64,000 nucleotides of DNA from Pelagibius marinus (GTDB lineage: Bacteria > Pseudomonadota > Alphaproteobacteria > Kiloniellales > Kiloniellaceae), in contig NZ_JACSDK010000009.1 of assembly GCF_014925385.1 (NCBI RefSeq), positions 248,001 to 312,000 on the forward strand, given 5' to 3'. The stretch's first letter is position 1, and each line of letters begins with the position of its first letter. A program made the translations under genes and the position numbers. Below, in pieces: positions 34,432-43,368 of this stretch. A model generated the notes under the pieces. It had not been told where the DNA came from and ran no database searches. It saw only the letters and a list, made by a program, of their open reading frames with translations.

Positions 34432-35529
34432 ATGTCTGTTTTTAAGACCACCCGTGGGGTGGCATTTGGCCTTGCCGCCGCCGCGGCCCTTGCAACCCCA
34501 GCAATTTCGAACGCAGCAGAATTCAATCTTGAGGGTAAGACCGTCGAGTTCGTGATTCCCTTCTCGGAATCCGGCGGCTCGGCGCGCTGGGCGAACTTCT
34601 ACGCGCCGCTGCTCAGCGAGGCGCTGCCCGGCAATCCCACCGTCGTGGTGAAATACCGTCCCGGCGCCGGCTCCACCAAGGGCGCCAACTGGTTCCAGGA
34701 GCAGGATACCGCCGACGGCACGCTGATCTTCGGCTCCTCGGGCTCGACCCAGTTCCCCTACCTGCTGGGCGATCCGCGCGTGCGTTACGAGTACAGCGAC
34801 TGGCAGGTCGTGCTGGCCTCCGGCGTGGGCGGCGTGAGCTACCTGCCGCCGGACATCGCCAAGCGCTTCGACGGCGACGCCGACGACCTGGGCGACATCG
34901 ACTTCATCTGGGGCAGCCAGGGCGCCACGCGCCTGGACCTGGTCGCCAACCTGGCCTGGAAGATGCTGGGCATGAACGTCGTGCCGGTCTTCGGCATCGA
35001 GGGTCGCGGTGACGGCCGCCTGATGTTCGAGCGGGGCGAGGCCAACATCGACTACCAGACCTCGCCGGCCTATCTGCGCAGCGTCGTGCCGATGGTCGAG
35101 GAAGGCCTGGCCGTGCCGATGATGACCTGGGGCTCGCTGGACGACGACGGCAACATCGTGCGCGATCCGACCTTCCCGGACATCCCGACCTTCAAGGAGG
35201 TCTGCGAGAAGACGGCGGCCTGCGAGACCAAGGGCGACGCCTGGGACGCCTGGAAGGCTTTCTTCATCGCCGGCTTCCCGGCCCAGAAGATGGTCTTCCT
35301 GCCGAAGACGGCCCCAAAGGAAGTCGTCGACGGCTATGAGGCCGCCTTCAAGAAGATCCATGCCCGTCCCGACTTCGCGCAGATGGCGGAAAAGACCCTG
35401 GGCAAGGATCCGCAGATGACCGGCAAGGCCGCCGACAACGCGAAGAAGCTGGCGACCACTGTCCCACCTTCGGCCAAGCAGTTCGTGCTCGACTGGCTGA
35501 AGACAGACTACGACGTCACGCTGAAATAG
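34432..35529 (+). CDS. Tripartite tricarboxylate transporter substrate-binding protein (TctC family)
   Basis: A 365-residue periplasmic binding protein with a signal peptide (GVAFGLAAAAALATPAISNA, then AEF). The TctC features are VEFVIPFSESGGSARWANF and VVVKYRPGAGSTKGANWF. It delivers a carboxylate to the membrane partner encoded next. ATG 34432 follows GAGGGAGGA. A strong hairpin (35545-35571) sits between it and the permease gene, favouring higher amounts of the binding protein. Confidence 0.93.
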   Translation: MSVFKTTRGVAFGLAAAAALATPAISNAAEFNLEGKTVEFVIPFSESGGSARWANFYAPLLSEALPGNPTVVVKYRPGAGSTKGANWFQEQDTADGTLIFGSSGSTQFPYLLGDPRVRYEYSDWQVVLASGVGGVSYLPPDIAKRFDGDADDLGDIDFIWGSQGATRLDLVANLAWKMLGMNVVPVFGIEGRGDGRLMFERGEANIDYQTSPAYLRSVVPMVEEGLAVPMMTWGSLDDDGNIVRDPTFPDIPTFKEVCEKTAACETKGDAWDAWKAFFIAGFPAQKMVFLPKTAPKEVVDGYEAAFKKIHARPDFAQMAEKTLGKDPQMTGKAADNAKKLATTVPPSAKQFVLDWLKTDYDVTLK

Positions 35530-35544
35530 AAGCGACTTTGGTGA

Positions 35545-35571
35545 CCGGCTCCACCCAATGGGTGGGGCCGG
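35545..35571 (+). promoter_or_regulatory. Intercistronic hairpin after the TctC gene
   Basis: CCGGCTCCACCC pairs with GGGTGGGGCCGG over 12 positions (one G:U) around the loop AAT, followed six bases later by TTTT. It could be a partial terminator or an mRNA stabiliser between the binding-protein and permease genes. Confidence 0.6.
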
Positions 35572-35597
35572 CGCGCCTTTTGCGCTAAGAGTAACCT

Positions 35598-37613
35598 ATG
35601 GACCTGTTCGCGACAGCGCTGCCCGCCCTTGGCGAGGCAGTTTCTCTTATTCTCCAGCCGGAACAGCTGATGTTCCTGTTCGTCGGCGTTCTCCTGGGAC
35701 TCTCGGTCGGGGTCTTCCCGGGACTGGGCGGCATCGCCGGACTGTCGCTGGTCCTGCCTTTCATCTTCGGCATGGATCCGGTGTCCGGGCTGGCCCTCAT
35801 GGTCGGCCTCATCGCCGTGGTGCCGACATCCGATACCTTCGCCTCGGTGCTGCTGGGCATCCCCGGCTCCACCGCCAGCCAGGCGACGGTGCTGGACGGC
35901 TTTCCCCTGGCAAAGAAGGGCGAAGCCGCCCGCGCGCTTTCCGCCGCCTTCATCTCCTCGCTGTTCGGCGGCCTGCTGGGCGCCACCGTCCTGACCTTCT
36001 TCATCCTCATCGCCCGCCCGCTCATCCTCGCCTTCGGCCTGCCGGAGATGCTGATGATCACCATCCTCGGCCTGTCGATGGTCGCGATCCTGGCCGGGCG
36101 CATTCCGCTGAAGGGCGTGGTGGCCGCAGGCCTGGGCCTCATGGTCGGCACCATCGGCGAAGCCGCCGCGGGCGGCAGCCTGCGCATGGCGACCTACGAC
36201 ATTCCCTACCTGATCGACGGCCTCTCCCTGGTCATCGTCGGCCTGGGCATCTTCGCGATTCCCGAGATCGTCTCGCTGCTGCGCCAGGACCGGGCGATTT
36301 CCAAGTCCGGCGGCCTGGGCAAAGGCTGGATCGACGGGGTGCGCGACTGGTGGCGCAACATCTGGCTGTCGATCCGCTGCTCGGCCATCGGCGTCATGGT
36401 CGGCGTCATCCCGGGGCTCGGCGGCTCGGTCGTGGACTGGATCGCCTACGGCTTCACGGTGCAGTCGACCAAAGAGAAGAGCGGCTTCGGCAAGGGCGAG
36501 ATTCGCGGCGTCATCGGCCCGGAATCCTCGAACAACGCCAAGGAAGGCGGCGGCCTGGTGCCGACGCTGATCTTCGGCATCCCGGGTTCGGGCAGCATGG
36601 CCGTCTTCCTGGGTGGCCTCGCCCTGCTGGGCTACGACCCCGGCCCGCACATGGTGCGCCACAACCTGGACATCACCTATACGATCGTCTGGTCGCTGGC
36701 CATCGCCAACGTGCTGGGCGCCGGGCTCTGCATCGCCCTTTCCAACCAGATCGCAAAACTGACGACGATCCGCTTCACCCTGGTCGCCCCCTTCCTCTTC
36801 ATGGTCATCGCCTTCGCCGCCTTCCAGTCGCGCCAGTCGCTGGGCGACCTGGCGGCGCTGATGGCGGTGGGCGTGCTGGGCATCTTCCTGCGCCGCTTCG
36901 AGTTCTCGCGCCCGGCCTTCCTGATCGGATTCGTGCTCTCGGCCCAGGCCGAGTCCTTCTCGAACATGGCCAACCAGATCGCCGGCGCGCGCTTCCGCCA
37001 GGGCCTCATGGACGGGCTGGAGTACGTCGCCTCGCCCATCGTCCTGGTGATCCTGGCGCTGATCATCATTTCGATCATCATCGGCGTTCGCCAGGCCAAG
37101 CACATCCTGGGCTCGGACACGCCGCCGACCGGCGGCAAGCGCGCGCCGCTGATCTTCCTCATCTGCATCCTCGGCTACCTGTCGGTCGCCTGGATCGACG
37201 CGCTCGGCATCCACCGGATGGGGGACAAGATCTTCCCGGTCACGGTCGGCGCGGTGACCCTGGTCTGCGGCTTGGCGCTGTTGATCCAGATGATACGCGC
37301 GCCGGAGAAGCATGCGTTCTTCGCCGATTTCGAGCGCGGCGGCGAGGACGCGAGCGCCCCGCACGGCCTCTGGGCGACGCTGGGATGGTTCGCCTTCCTG
37401 CTGGTGCTGTCCTGCCTCTTGGGCTTCATCCTGGCGGCGACGATCTTCTTCATCACCTTCCTGCGCATCCGCGCAAATGTCTCCTGGCTGCGCAGTGTCA
37501 TCCTGACGGCCATCGCCATCGGCTTCATATGCTTCCTGGCCGGCACGCTGGGACGCGACTTCCCGCCGGGTCTGCTGCAGGAGTTCGTGCGCCTGCCCTG
37601 GCCGCTGACCTAG
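35598..37613 (+). CDS. Fused TctA-TctB tripartite tricarboxylate transporter membrane protein
   Basis: A 671-residue inner-membrane protein. Residues ~1-505 are TctA (FVGVLLGLSVGVFPGLGGIA; FIFGMDPVSGLALMVGLIAV; the second GLGGSVVDWIAYG repeat). Residues ~515-671 form a four-segment TctB/DUF1468 domain (RAPLIFLICILGYLSVAWID; FLLVLSCLLGFILAATIFF). TctA and TctB are usually separate, so this is a gene fusion. It uses an ion gradient to import the solute bound by the preceding TctC protein. Confidence 0.92.
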   Translation: MDLFATALPALGEAVSLILQPEQLMFLFVGVLLGLSVGVFPGLGGIAGLSLVLPFIFGMDPVSGLALMVGLIAVVPTSDTFASVLLGIPGSTASQATVLDGFPLAKKGEAARALSAAFISSLFGGLLGATVLTFFILIARPLILAFGLPEMLMITILGLSMVAILAGRIPLKGVVAAGLGLMVGTIGEAAAGGSLRMATYDIPYLIDGLSLVIVGLGIFAIPEIVSLLRQDRAISKSGGLGKGWIDGVRDWWRNIWLSIRCSAIGVMVGVIPGLGGSVVDWIAYGFTVQSTKEKSGFGKGEIRGVIGPESSNNAKEGGGLVPTLIFGIPGSGSMAVFLGGLALLGYDPGPHMVRHNLDITYTIVWSLAIANVLGAGLCIALSNQIAKLTTIRFTLVAPFLFMVIAFAAFQSRQSLGDLAALMAVGVLGIFLRRFEFSRPAFLIGFVLSAQAESFSNMANQIAGARFRQGLMDGLEYVASPIVLVILALIIISIIIGVRQAKHILGSDTPPTGGKRAPLIFLICILGYLSVAWIDALGIHRMGDKIFPVTVGAVTLVCGLALLIQMIRAPEKHAFFADFERGGEDASAPHGLWATLGWFAFLLVLSCLLGFILAATIFFITFLRIRANVSWLRSVILTAIAIGFICFLAGTLGRDFPPGLLQEFVRLPWPLT

Positions 37614-37653
37614 CGGCCCGGAAGGCGGGCGATCGCCGGGAGGGCGGCGGCGG

Positions 37654-37669
37654 GGAACCCCCGGGTTCC
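37654..37669. terminator. Hairpin between convergent genes
   Basis: GGAACCC-CC-GGGTTCC is a perfect inverted repeat between the ends of the convergent transporter and oxidoreductase genes. The loop is too small for all pairs to form and no U-run follows, so a bidirectional stop is only possible. Confidence 0.35.
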
Positions 37670-37700
37670 GGATGTCCTGCGAGGAACCGCCTTCTTGCGG

Positions 37701-39020
37701 CTAAGCGGCGGCGCGGCCCCTCAGGCGGCGCTCCATCTCCCGCCGGAACTTCACCGCGTCCAGGGTTTTGTCGGCGTCGACATCCTGCCACCTGATCGGC
37801 CGGCCTTCGGGGATATCTGCTTTCAGGACGACCTTGTGGGCGAGGCCGATCGGCAGGCCGCCGAGCCGCAGTGATTTCTCCGCCGGCAAGAGCTTGCCCC
37901 AGACGGTGAAGCCACCTTCGCCGTCCAGCACCTCTCCCGCCTTCAGGCCGCGCTTTGCGGTGGCGACCACGTCCCCGCGAAAGCCCTGAGTGGACCCGGT
38001 CGGCTTCTTGAGCAGCGCCGCCGAGAGGATCGAGATATTCAGTTCCAGGCCAATCAGGTGGAACGGCTTGTACATGGCCGAGTAGCGACCCGACGCATCC
38101 GTGTTCATGCCGTATTGGCGAAAGCAGGCGGCGGCGTAGTCGTTGGGTGCCTCGATGACCACGTAGACTCCCCAGCGCAGGTCCTTGAAGACCGGGCGGC
38201 CGTCGCGCTCCAGCGAGGACACCACCTCAACCTGGCCCTTGTCTTCCAGTTGCCCGCCGTCCGCGAGCGGACGCAGGACATGCGCGAGGTCGTCCATCCC
38301 TGCCGCCGGAAACTGAAGGCCCTCCGATGGCGGTTCCAGGCCGGTGGCGTTGGCGATGGCCGCCATCTCCAAGGCCGACTTGGTGCCGTCAAGGAAGGAG
38401 TTGAACATCTGGCTGTTCATGCCGGCGGCGGCGGCCTGCTCGCGGGTCAGGCCGTAATAGTCCCAGACCGTGTCGGGCGTCGAGGCGTGGTAGCTCGGCA
38501 GGTACTTGGTGCCTTTGCCCGCGGCCACCACCTCGAAGCCGGTGGCGCGCGCCCACTCGACCAGCTCGCAGGTCAGCGCGGGCTGGTCGCCATAGGCCAT
38601 GGAATAGACGACACCGGCGCTCCGCGCCTCCTCGGCCAGCAGCGGGCCGGCGAGGACGTCGGCTTCGACATTCACCATGACGATGTGCAGGCCATTGCGA
38701 ATGGCTTCGCGCGCATGGAGGATGCCGACGATCGGATTGCCCGTCGCTTCGACGACCACGTCGACGCCGCCCGCCCGCATCATGGCGGGCGCGTCATCGG
38801 TGAAGCGAGTTTTCGCCGTCAGCTCGTCCGGCCAGCCGACGTCCTTGCAGGCCTGCCTGGCGCGGTCGGGGGCGAGGTCGGCAATGACCGCGACCTCCAG
38901 CCCCGGCGTCGTCGGGACCTGGGACAGAAACATGCTGCCGAACTTTCCCGCCCCGATGAGGCCGACGCGGACGGGATCCCCGGCGGCGGCCCGGGCCGCA
39001 AGCTCCTGATAGATGTACAT
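37701..39020 (-). CDS. NAD(P)-binding Rossmann oxidoreductase with C-terminal SAF domain
   Basis: A 439-residue protein. The N-terminal Rossmann fold (RVGLIGAGKFGSMFLSQVP) and middle region (VDVVVEATGNPIVG, MVNVEADVLAGPLL) resemble homoserine dehydrogenase. The last ~90 residues form a SAF domain (LKAGEVLDGEGGFTVWGKLL), often mis-labelled FlgA. Such proteins act on sugar acids or related diacids, but the substrate here is unknown. It starts six bases after the PhyH-like gene, so the two are one operon with gntR upstream. Confidence 0.88.
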   Translation of the reverse strand: MYIYQELAARAAAGDPVRVGLIGAGKFGSMFLSQVPTTPGLEVAVIADLAPDRARQACKDVGWPDELTAKTRFTDDAPAMMRAGGVDVVVEATGNPIVGILHAREAIRNGLHIVMVNVEADVLAGPLLAEEARSAGVVYSMAYGDQPALTCELVEWARATGFEVVAAGKGTKYLPSYHASTPDTVWDYYGLTREQAAAAGMNSQMFNSFLDGTKSALEMAAIANATGLEPPSEGLQFPAAGMDDLAHVLRPLADGGQLEDKGQVEVVSSLERDGRPVFKDLRWGVYVVIEAPNDYAAACFRQYGMNTDASGRYSAMYKPFHLIGLELNISILSAALLKKPTGSTQGFRGDVVATAKRGLKAGEVLDGEGGFTVWGKLLPAEKSLRLGGLPIGLAHKVVLKADIPEGRPIRWQDVDADKTLDAVKFRREMERRLRGRAAA

Positions 39021-39026
39021 CCGGCC

Positions 39027-39827
39027 TTACTCCGCGGCCTGGCGCTGCGCGGCGACCAGCTCGTCGAGGCAGTCGTCGTCCAGCGGGGTGATCGGCGTGA
39101 AGTCCCGGTGCGCGATCCAGTCCTCGCGGTTGAAGGCGCGGATATGATTGTCCACGTGGCACAGCGAGAGATAGACGATGGTCCGGCCGAAGGGAGAGAT
39201 GTTCGGCGGGCTGGCGTGCACCAGCAGGGAGGAGAACATCAGCATGCTGCCGGCGGGGCCGGTGGGCGCCACACAGCCGCCCTTCTCGGCCAGCTTCCTG
39301 ACCGTTTCCCGGTCCAGCGTCCACAGCGGATAGGAGGTCGTCTCGAGATCGTGCCCCGCCTCGACGACGCCCTGCTTGTGGCTTCCCGGAATGAACAACA
39401 GCGGACCGTTGGCCGCCGTGACGTCGTCCAGGAAGACGGCGATGTTCATGGCCCGCGGCTCCGGCATGTCGTCGTCCCTTTTCCAGGTGCCGTAGTCCTG
39501 GTGCCATTGCCAGACCTCGCCGTCGAAGGCCGCCTTTGCATTGACCTTGTACTGATGCATGTAGACCGGCCCGCCGAGGACCTGCTGGACCGGCTCGATC
39601 AGCCGGGGATGCGCACCGAGCCGGCGGAAGCCTTCGTTGTAGAGGTGCGCGGCGAAGGCGGTGCGGGCGACGCCGGAGGCTTCGCGCCAGACCTCCTTGC
39701 GCTCCATCGCGTAGACGTTTTCGGCTTCGTGTTTCAGCAGGGCTGCTTCCTCGGGCGAGAACTTGCCGGGAAAGAACAGATAGCCCTGCTCGTCGAACTG
39801 CTCCAGTTCCTCGTCGGTCAAACGCAT
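39027..39827 (-). CDS. Phytanoyl-CoA dioxygenase (PhyH/EctD-like) family protein
   Basis: A 266-residue Fe(II)/2-oxoglutarate oxygenase. The metal triad is His and Asp of WHQDYGTW plus the later His of LLVHASPP; the Arg of GRTIVYLS should bind 2-oxoglutarate. The region around WHQDYGTWKRDDDMPEPRA resembles ectoine hydroxylase and related small-molecule hydroxylases. No ectABC genes are present, so the substrate is probably the compound handled by the neighbouring SAF oxidoreductase. The start has GGAGGAG. Confidence 0.9.
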   Translation of the reverse strand: MRLTDEELEQFDEQGYLFFPGKFSPEEAALLKHEAENVYAMERKEVWREASGVARTAFAAHLYNEGFRRLGAHPRLIEPVQQVLGGPVYMHQYKVNAKAAFDGEVWQWHQDYGTWKRDDDMPEPRAMNIAVFLDDVTAANGPLLFIPGSHKQGVVEAGHDLETTSYPLWTLDRETVRKLAEKGGCVAPTGPAGSMLMFSSLLVHASPPNISPFGRTIVYLSLCHVDNHIRAFNREDWIAHRDFTPITPLDDDCLDELVAAQRQAAE

Positions 39828-39894
39828 GGGACTCTCCTCCGGGAATTAGGTTTGTTTTTGCTGCAAGCCGAGACGCGGCGTACCGGGGCTTCGC

Positions 39895-40563
39895 CTACAG
39901 GTTCTTGAGACGCCGGTAGGTCGCTTCGCCGGCGCTTTCCGCATGTTGGGCCGCAAGCGAGCCAACCAGGTCTTCGTCGCCGGAGACGACCGCTTGGGCG
40001 ATCGCCGCGTGCTCGGCCCAGATGGCGCCCCATGACTCCCGGTCTTCCAGGACGACACGCATGGAGCGCCGCATGTGGGGCCAGAAAACGTTGGCCGTGA
40101 TCGCGATTTCGGGGTTGCCGGACAGCTCGTACATCGCTTGGTGAAAGGCCACATCGGCCTCGACAAGCGCGTCGATGTCCCCGGCTGCGGCCGCCGCTTT
40201 GCCTTCTTCGATCAGGACCCCCAACGTCGAAGCCTGAACTTCCTGCGCCCCTACCCGCCTGGCCGCCAGACGCGCCGCCAAGCGGTCCAGGGCGCCACGC
40301 ACCTGGTAGAGGCCGAGCAGGCGGTCGGCGTCGATCGGCGCGACCATCTGGCCCTTGCGGCCACGGTCGACCACCAGCCCCTCGTACTTCAGCAGGATCA
40401 GCGCATGACTGATGGGTTGCCGGCTGACCCCCAGGCGCGCCGCCAGGTCCTCCTGCGCCAGGGGCGTGCCCGGCGCCAGATCCCCGGACAGGATCGCCGC
40501 CCGGATCGCATCCAGCGTCTGCATGGTGAGATCGGGCTTCGGCGCGAGGGGGGGCATCTGCAT
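39895..40563 (-). CDS. GntR family (FCD) transcriptional regulator
   Basis: A 222-residue repressor with an N-terminal winged HTH (LAQEDLAARLGVSRQPISHA) and a helical FCD ligand domain (about 90-215; FHQAMYELSGNPEI and IWAEHAAIAQAVV carry the metal-binding type His). I chose ATG 40563 with AGGTGG upstream over GTG 40572. It is the first gene of the gntR-phyH-SAF operon and is preceded by a perfect palindrome (40589-40602), so autoregulation is likely. Confidence 0.9.
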   Translation of the reverse strand: MQMPPLAPKPDLTMQTLDAIRAAILSGDLAPGTPLAQEDLAARLGVSRQPISHALILLKYEGLVVDRGRKGQMVAPIDADRLLGLYQVRGALDRLAARLAARRVGAQEVQASTLGVLIEEGKAAAAAGDIDALVEADVAFHQAMYELSGNPEIAITANVFWPHMRRSMRVVLEDRESWGAIWAEHAAIAQAVVSGDEDLVGSLAAQHAESAGEATYRRLKNL

Positions 40564-40588
40564 GCTTGCCACCTGAGTTATTTCTGAA

Positions 40589-40602
40589 TTCTGAATTCAG
40601 AA
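40589..40602. promoter_or_regulatory. Candidate GntR operator
   Basis: TTCTGAATTCAGAA is a perfect 14-base palindrome 26 bases before the gntR start. The CTGAATT half is repeated once more directly upstream (40584-40590). Position and symmetry fit the FCD regulator's own binding site. Confidence 0.6.
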
Positions 40603-40727
40603 CACCGTAGGCCTCAGCGCAGCCGATTGTCAACGCGAAGGGGATCACCGGCCAAGCAACCGGAGATTTTGCGCCCGGCAAGGACGCAGGACCAAAGCGC
40701 CTGCCGGGGCCCTTGTCAGAGACGGGC

Positions 40728-41819
40728 CTAGCCGTCCTCGTGGGGGAAGACGCTGCCGACGAAGAGCTTGCGGGCGGTGCGCAGGAAGGCGGCGCGCTTG
40801 ATCTCCGGCGGCGAGCCGCCTTCGTCGATCTCCATCAGCACGTCGAGCGCGCCGGTCGGGTGCTCAACGGCGAGCTTCTTCGTGGCCCCCTCGGGGATGA
40901 CCGCCACGCCGGCTGCCGGCGAGTCCGGCAGCAGGCAGGCGGTGGCCACGCTGATGGCGCCGAAGACGCCGATGGTCGCGTGGCAGCGGTGCGGGATGAA
41001 GGTGCGGGGCGAGTCGCAGCCGCCGTGGCGCGGGGCCGAGACCATGGTCATCTTGGGAATGGTCTTCTCGGTGACGTCGCCCAGGTTCATCAGCGGGCCG
41101 GCGGCGAGGCGGATCTTCTCCAGGCGCGCCTTCAGCTCGCTGTTGGCGTCCAGCTCTTCGCGCGTTTCCTCGCCGCTGATCCCCATGTCGGAGGCCAGCA
41201 TGACCACCACCGGCATGCCGTTGTCGATCAGCGTGACCTTGGTGCCCGCCACCTCGTCGACCGCGTTGCCGGTCGGCAGCAGGGCGCCGCAGGTGGAGCC
41301 GGCGGCGTCGGTGAAGCTCAAGGGCACCGGCGCCGCGCTGCCCGGCACGCCGTCGATGTGGGCCTCGCCCCTGTAGCTCGGCTTGCCGCCGGGCGTGGCG
41401 ATCTCGGCCACCGCGGTCTGGCCGCTGTTGGACATGTAGATGGTGACGTGGGTGACGGGGTCGCCGGCGGGCACCAGGCCCTGCTCGATGGCGAAGTAGC
41501 CGACGCCGGCCAGGATGTTGCCGCAGTTCTGCGCGTAGCCGACGCGCGCTTCGTCGACGAAGACCTGGGCGAAGAGGTAGTCGACGTCGATGCCCGGGCG
41601 CGCGGAGCGCTCGACGATGGCGACCTTGCTGGTCAGGGGATCGGCGCCGCCGATGCCGTCGATCTGTCGCGGATCGGGTGAACCCATGACCGACAGCAGC
41701 AGGGCGTCGCGCGCGGCCGCGTCCTGCGGCAGATCGCTGGCCAGGAAGTAGGCGCCCTTGGAGGTGCCGCCGCGCATCATCGTGCAGGGGATCCCGGAAC
41801 TTCCTGAATTGCCGGACAA
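40728..41819 (-). CDS. galD: 4-oxalomesaconate tautomerase (PrpF family)
   Basis: A 363-residue PrpF-fold isomerase that interconverts keto and enol forms of 4-oxalomesaconate in gallate breakdown. Family stretches are CTMMRGGTSKGAYFLASDLP, QIDGIGGADPLTSKVAI, AQNCGNILAGVG and HRCHATIGVFGAI. The start is TTG 41819 with GGAAGG upstream, four bases after galC. Gene order galB-galC-galD supports the assignment. A second PrpF paralogue sits at 57.2-58.3 kb. Confidence 0.9.
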   Translation of the reverse strand: MSGNSGSSGIPCTMMRGGTSKGAYFLASDLPQDAAARDALLLSVMGSPDPRQIDGIGGADPLTSKVAIVERSARPGIDVDYLFAQVFVDEARVGYAQNCGNILAGVGYFAIEQGLVPAGDPVTHVTIYMSNSGQTAVAEIATPGGKPSYRGEAHIDGVPGSAAPVPLSFTDAAGSTCGALLPTGNAVDEVAGTKVTLIDNGMPVVVMLASDMGISGEETREELDANSELKARLEKIRLAAGPLMNLGDVTEKTIPKMTMVSAPRHGGCDSPRTFIPHRCHATIGVFGAISVATACLLPDSPAAGVAVIPEGATKKLAVEHPTGALDVLMEIDEGGSPPEIKRAAFLRTARKLFVGSVFPHEDG

Positions 41820-41823
41820 GGGA

Positions 41824-42534
41824 TCAGCCTTCCGTCTTGCCGGCGGCGAGGTCCGCGTGGTCGACGTACCTCAGTCCCTTGTCGGCCAGGCGCTGGCGCA
41901 TGTTGTAGATGTCGAGGCCCAGCTCGCCGGCCTGGAGGCGGGCGCGGGTCGCCTCCTCCTTCTCCTCGCGGGCGCGGGCCGCGGCCAGCACCACCTCGGC
42001 CTCCTCGCGCCTGACGATGCAGACGCCGTCGTCGTCGGCGATGACCACGTCGCCCGGCGCCACCGCGGCGCCGGCGCAGACGATCGGAACGTTCACCGAG
42101 CCGACGGTCTCCTTCACCGTACCCTGGGCCGAGACCGCCTTCGACCACACCGGAAAGCCCAGCTTCGTCAGGTCGGCGGTGTCACGGGTGCCGGCCTCGA
42201 TGATCATGGCGCGCACCTTGCGGGCGATCAGCGACTGCGCCAGCAGCTCGCCGAAGTAGCCCTGGTCGCTGGGCGAGGTCGGGGTGGCGACGACGATGTC
42301 GCCTTCCCGGCACTGCTCGACGGCGACGTGGATCATCCAGTTGTCGGCCGGCGCCATGGAGATTGTCACCGCGCTGCCCGCCACCCGGGCGCCCGGGTAG
42401 ATCGGGCGCATGTAGCTCTGCATCAGGCCCTTGCGGCCCTGGGCCTCGTGCACCGTGGCGACGCCGCAGGCGGCCAGGCCGTCGACGATGGCGCGCTCGG
42501 CGCGCGGGCAGTTGGTGACGACAAGATTGCTCAT
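41824..42534 (-). CDS. galC: 4-carboxy-4-hydroxy-2-oxoadipate aldolase
   Basis: A 236-residue class II HMG/CHA aldolase (LigK/GalC/RraA-like fold) that splits 4-carboxy-4-hydroxy-2-oxoadipate into pyruvate and oxaloacetate. The catalytic Arg and metal Asp lie in [12 protein letters not shown], and [14 protein letters not shown] and [14 protein letters not shown] are typical. ATG 42534 follows GGAGGA. It lies between galB and galD on the same strand, 11 bases after galB. Confidence 0.93.
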   Translation of the reverse strand: MSNLVVTNCPRAERAIVDGLAACGVATVHEAQGRKGLMQSYMRPIYPGARVAGSAVTISMAPADNWMIHVAVEQCREGDIVVATPTSPSDQGYFGELLAQSLIARKVRAMIIEAGTRDTADLTKLGFPVWSKAVSAQGTVKETVGSVNVPIVCAGAAVAPGDVVIADDDGVCIVRREEAEVVLAAARAREEKEEATRARLQAGELGLDIYNMRQRLADKGLRYVDHADLAAGKTEG

Positions 42535-42545
42535 CACACGTCCTC

Positions 42546-43277
42546 CTACAGCTCGTCTACCGTGCGCGGGAAGATCGACTGGAAGGCCTCGGCGTATTTC
42601 GCCGCGCGGCCGCCCGCCTGGCCGCCGGAGTTGCGGCGGAACTGGTTGGCGCGGTTTTCGCCCACGTTGGTGTAGTAGCTCCAGAGGTGCTCCTGGCCCT
42701 CCATGCATTGAATGGCGGCCCACTTCTGCTCCCAGACATCGGTGATGTCGAGGAGGGTGTCGGGACGCCAGTCACACTGCTCGGTCTGGTGCGGCTCGAA
42801 GAGGTAGAGCTGCGGCGCGCCCAGCACCTTCTCGCCCGGCTTGTGGCCCCAGGCCTGGGCCGTCGAGCGGCACTCCAGCGTCACCTGGGTCGCATAGGGG
42901 TGGTCGCTGTTGTAGGGGTCGGCCTTGGAGTGGCTCAGCAGGAAGGACGGCTGCACGCGGCGCATGGTGTCGACCAGCCGCTCCTTGGCCTCGGGGCCGG
43001 CGACCAGCGGATAGTCGCCCAGGTCGAAGAATTCGATGTCGTGGGCGTTCAGCGCCTTGGCGGCGGCCTCGGCCTCCTTGCGGCGGGCGTCCTTCACCCG
43101 CTCCAGGGTCATGCCGTCCTGCTTCCACAGCTTGGCGGACTCGCCGCGCTCGCCGTAGGACAGGCAGACGATGGTCACCGCGTAGCCCTTGGAAGCATGC
43201 AGGGCGATGGCCCCACCCGCGCGCCAGACGAAATCAGCGGCATGCGCGCTGACGACCAAGGCGGACTGCCCAGCCAT
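42546..43277 (-). CDS. galB: 4-oxalomesaconate hydratase (PIG-L/LmbE fold)
   Basis: A 243-residue zinc-dependent LmbE-like protein. The metal motif is [13 protein letters not shown] near the N-terminus, with [17 protein letters not shown] further on; these match GalB hydratases rather than sugar deacetylases. It hydrates 4-oxalomesaconate to 4-carboxy-4-hydroxy-2-oxoadipate. ATG 43277 follows AGGAGGAG. It is the first gene of galBCD and divergent from the tandem-HTH LysR. Confidence 0.93.
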   Translation of the reverse strand: MAGQSALVVSAHAADFVWRAGGAIALHASKGYAVTIVCLSYGERGESAKLWKQDGMTLERVKDARRKEAEAAAKALNAHDIEFFDLGDYPLVAGPEAKERLVDTMRRVQPSFLLSHSKADPYNSDHPYATQVTLECRSTAQAWGHKPGEKVLGAPQLYLFEPHQTEQCDWRPDTLLDITDVWEQKWAAIQCMEGQEHLWSYYTNVGENRANQFRRNSGGQAGGRAAKYAEAFQSIFPRTVDEL

Positions 43278-43340
43278 TAACTCCTCCTGCAACTCAGTTC
43301 CGGTGTCGGACGGCAGTATTGCCGCCGGGGTCGGGTTTGT

Positions 43341-43348
43341 ATAAGAAA
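43341..43348. promoter_or_regulatory. ATAAGAAA motif in the galB/LysR divergent promoter
   Basis: ATAAGAAA (TTTCTTAT on the other strand) lies in the 91-base gap between galB and the LysR gene. The same octamer is found before ligI and before galA, so it may be part of the regulator's binding site or a shared -10 region (gTATAAGaaa). Confidence 0.35.
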
Positions 43349-43368
43349 TTCACGGTACGAGGCATTAC

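Noticed and set aside
37701-39020. Flagellar FlgA-like protein
   Set aside because: Only the SAF domain is shared; the N-terminal Rossmann fold shows an oxidoreductase.
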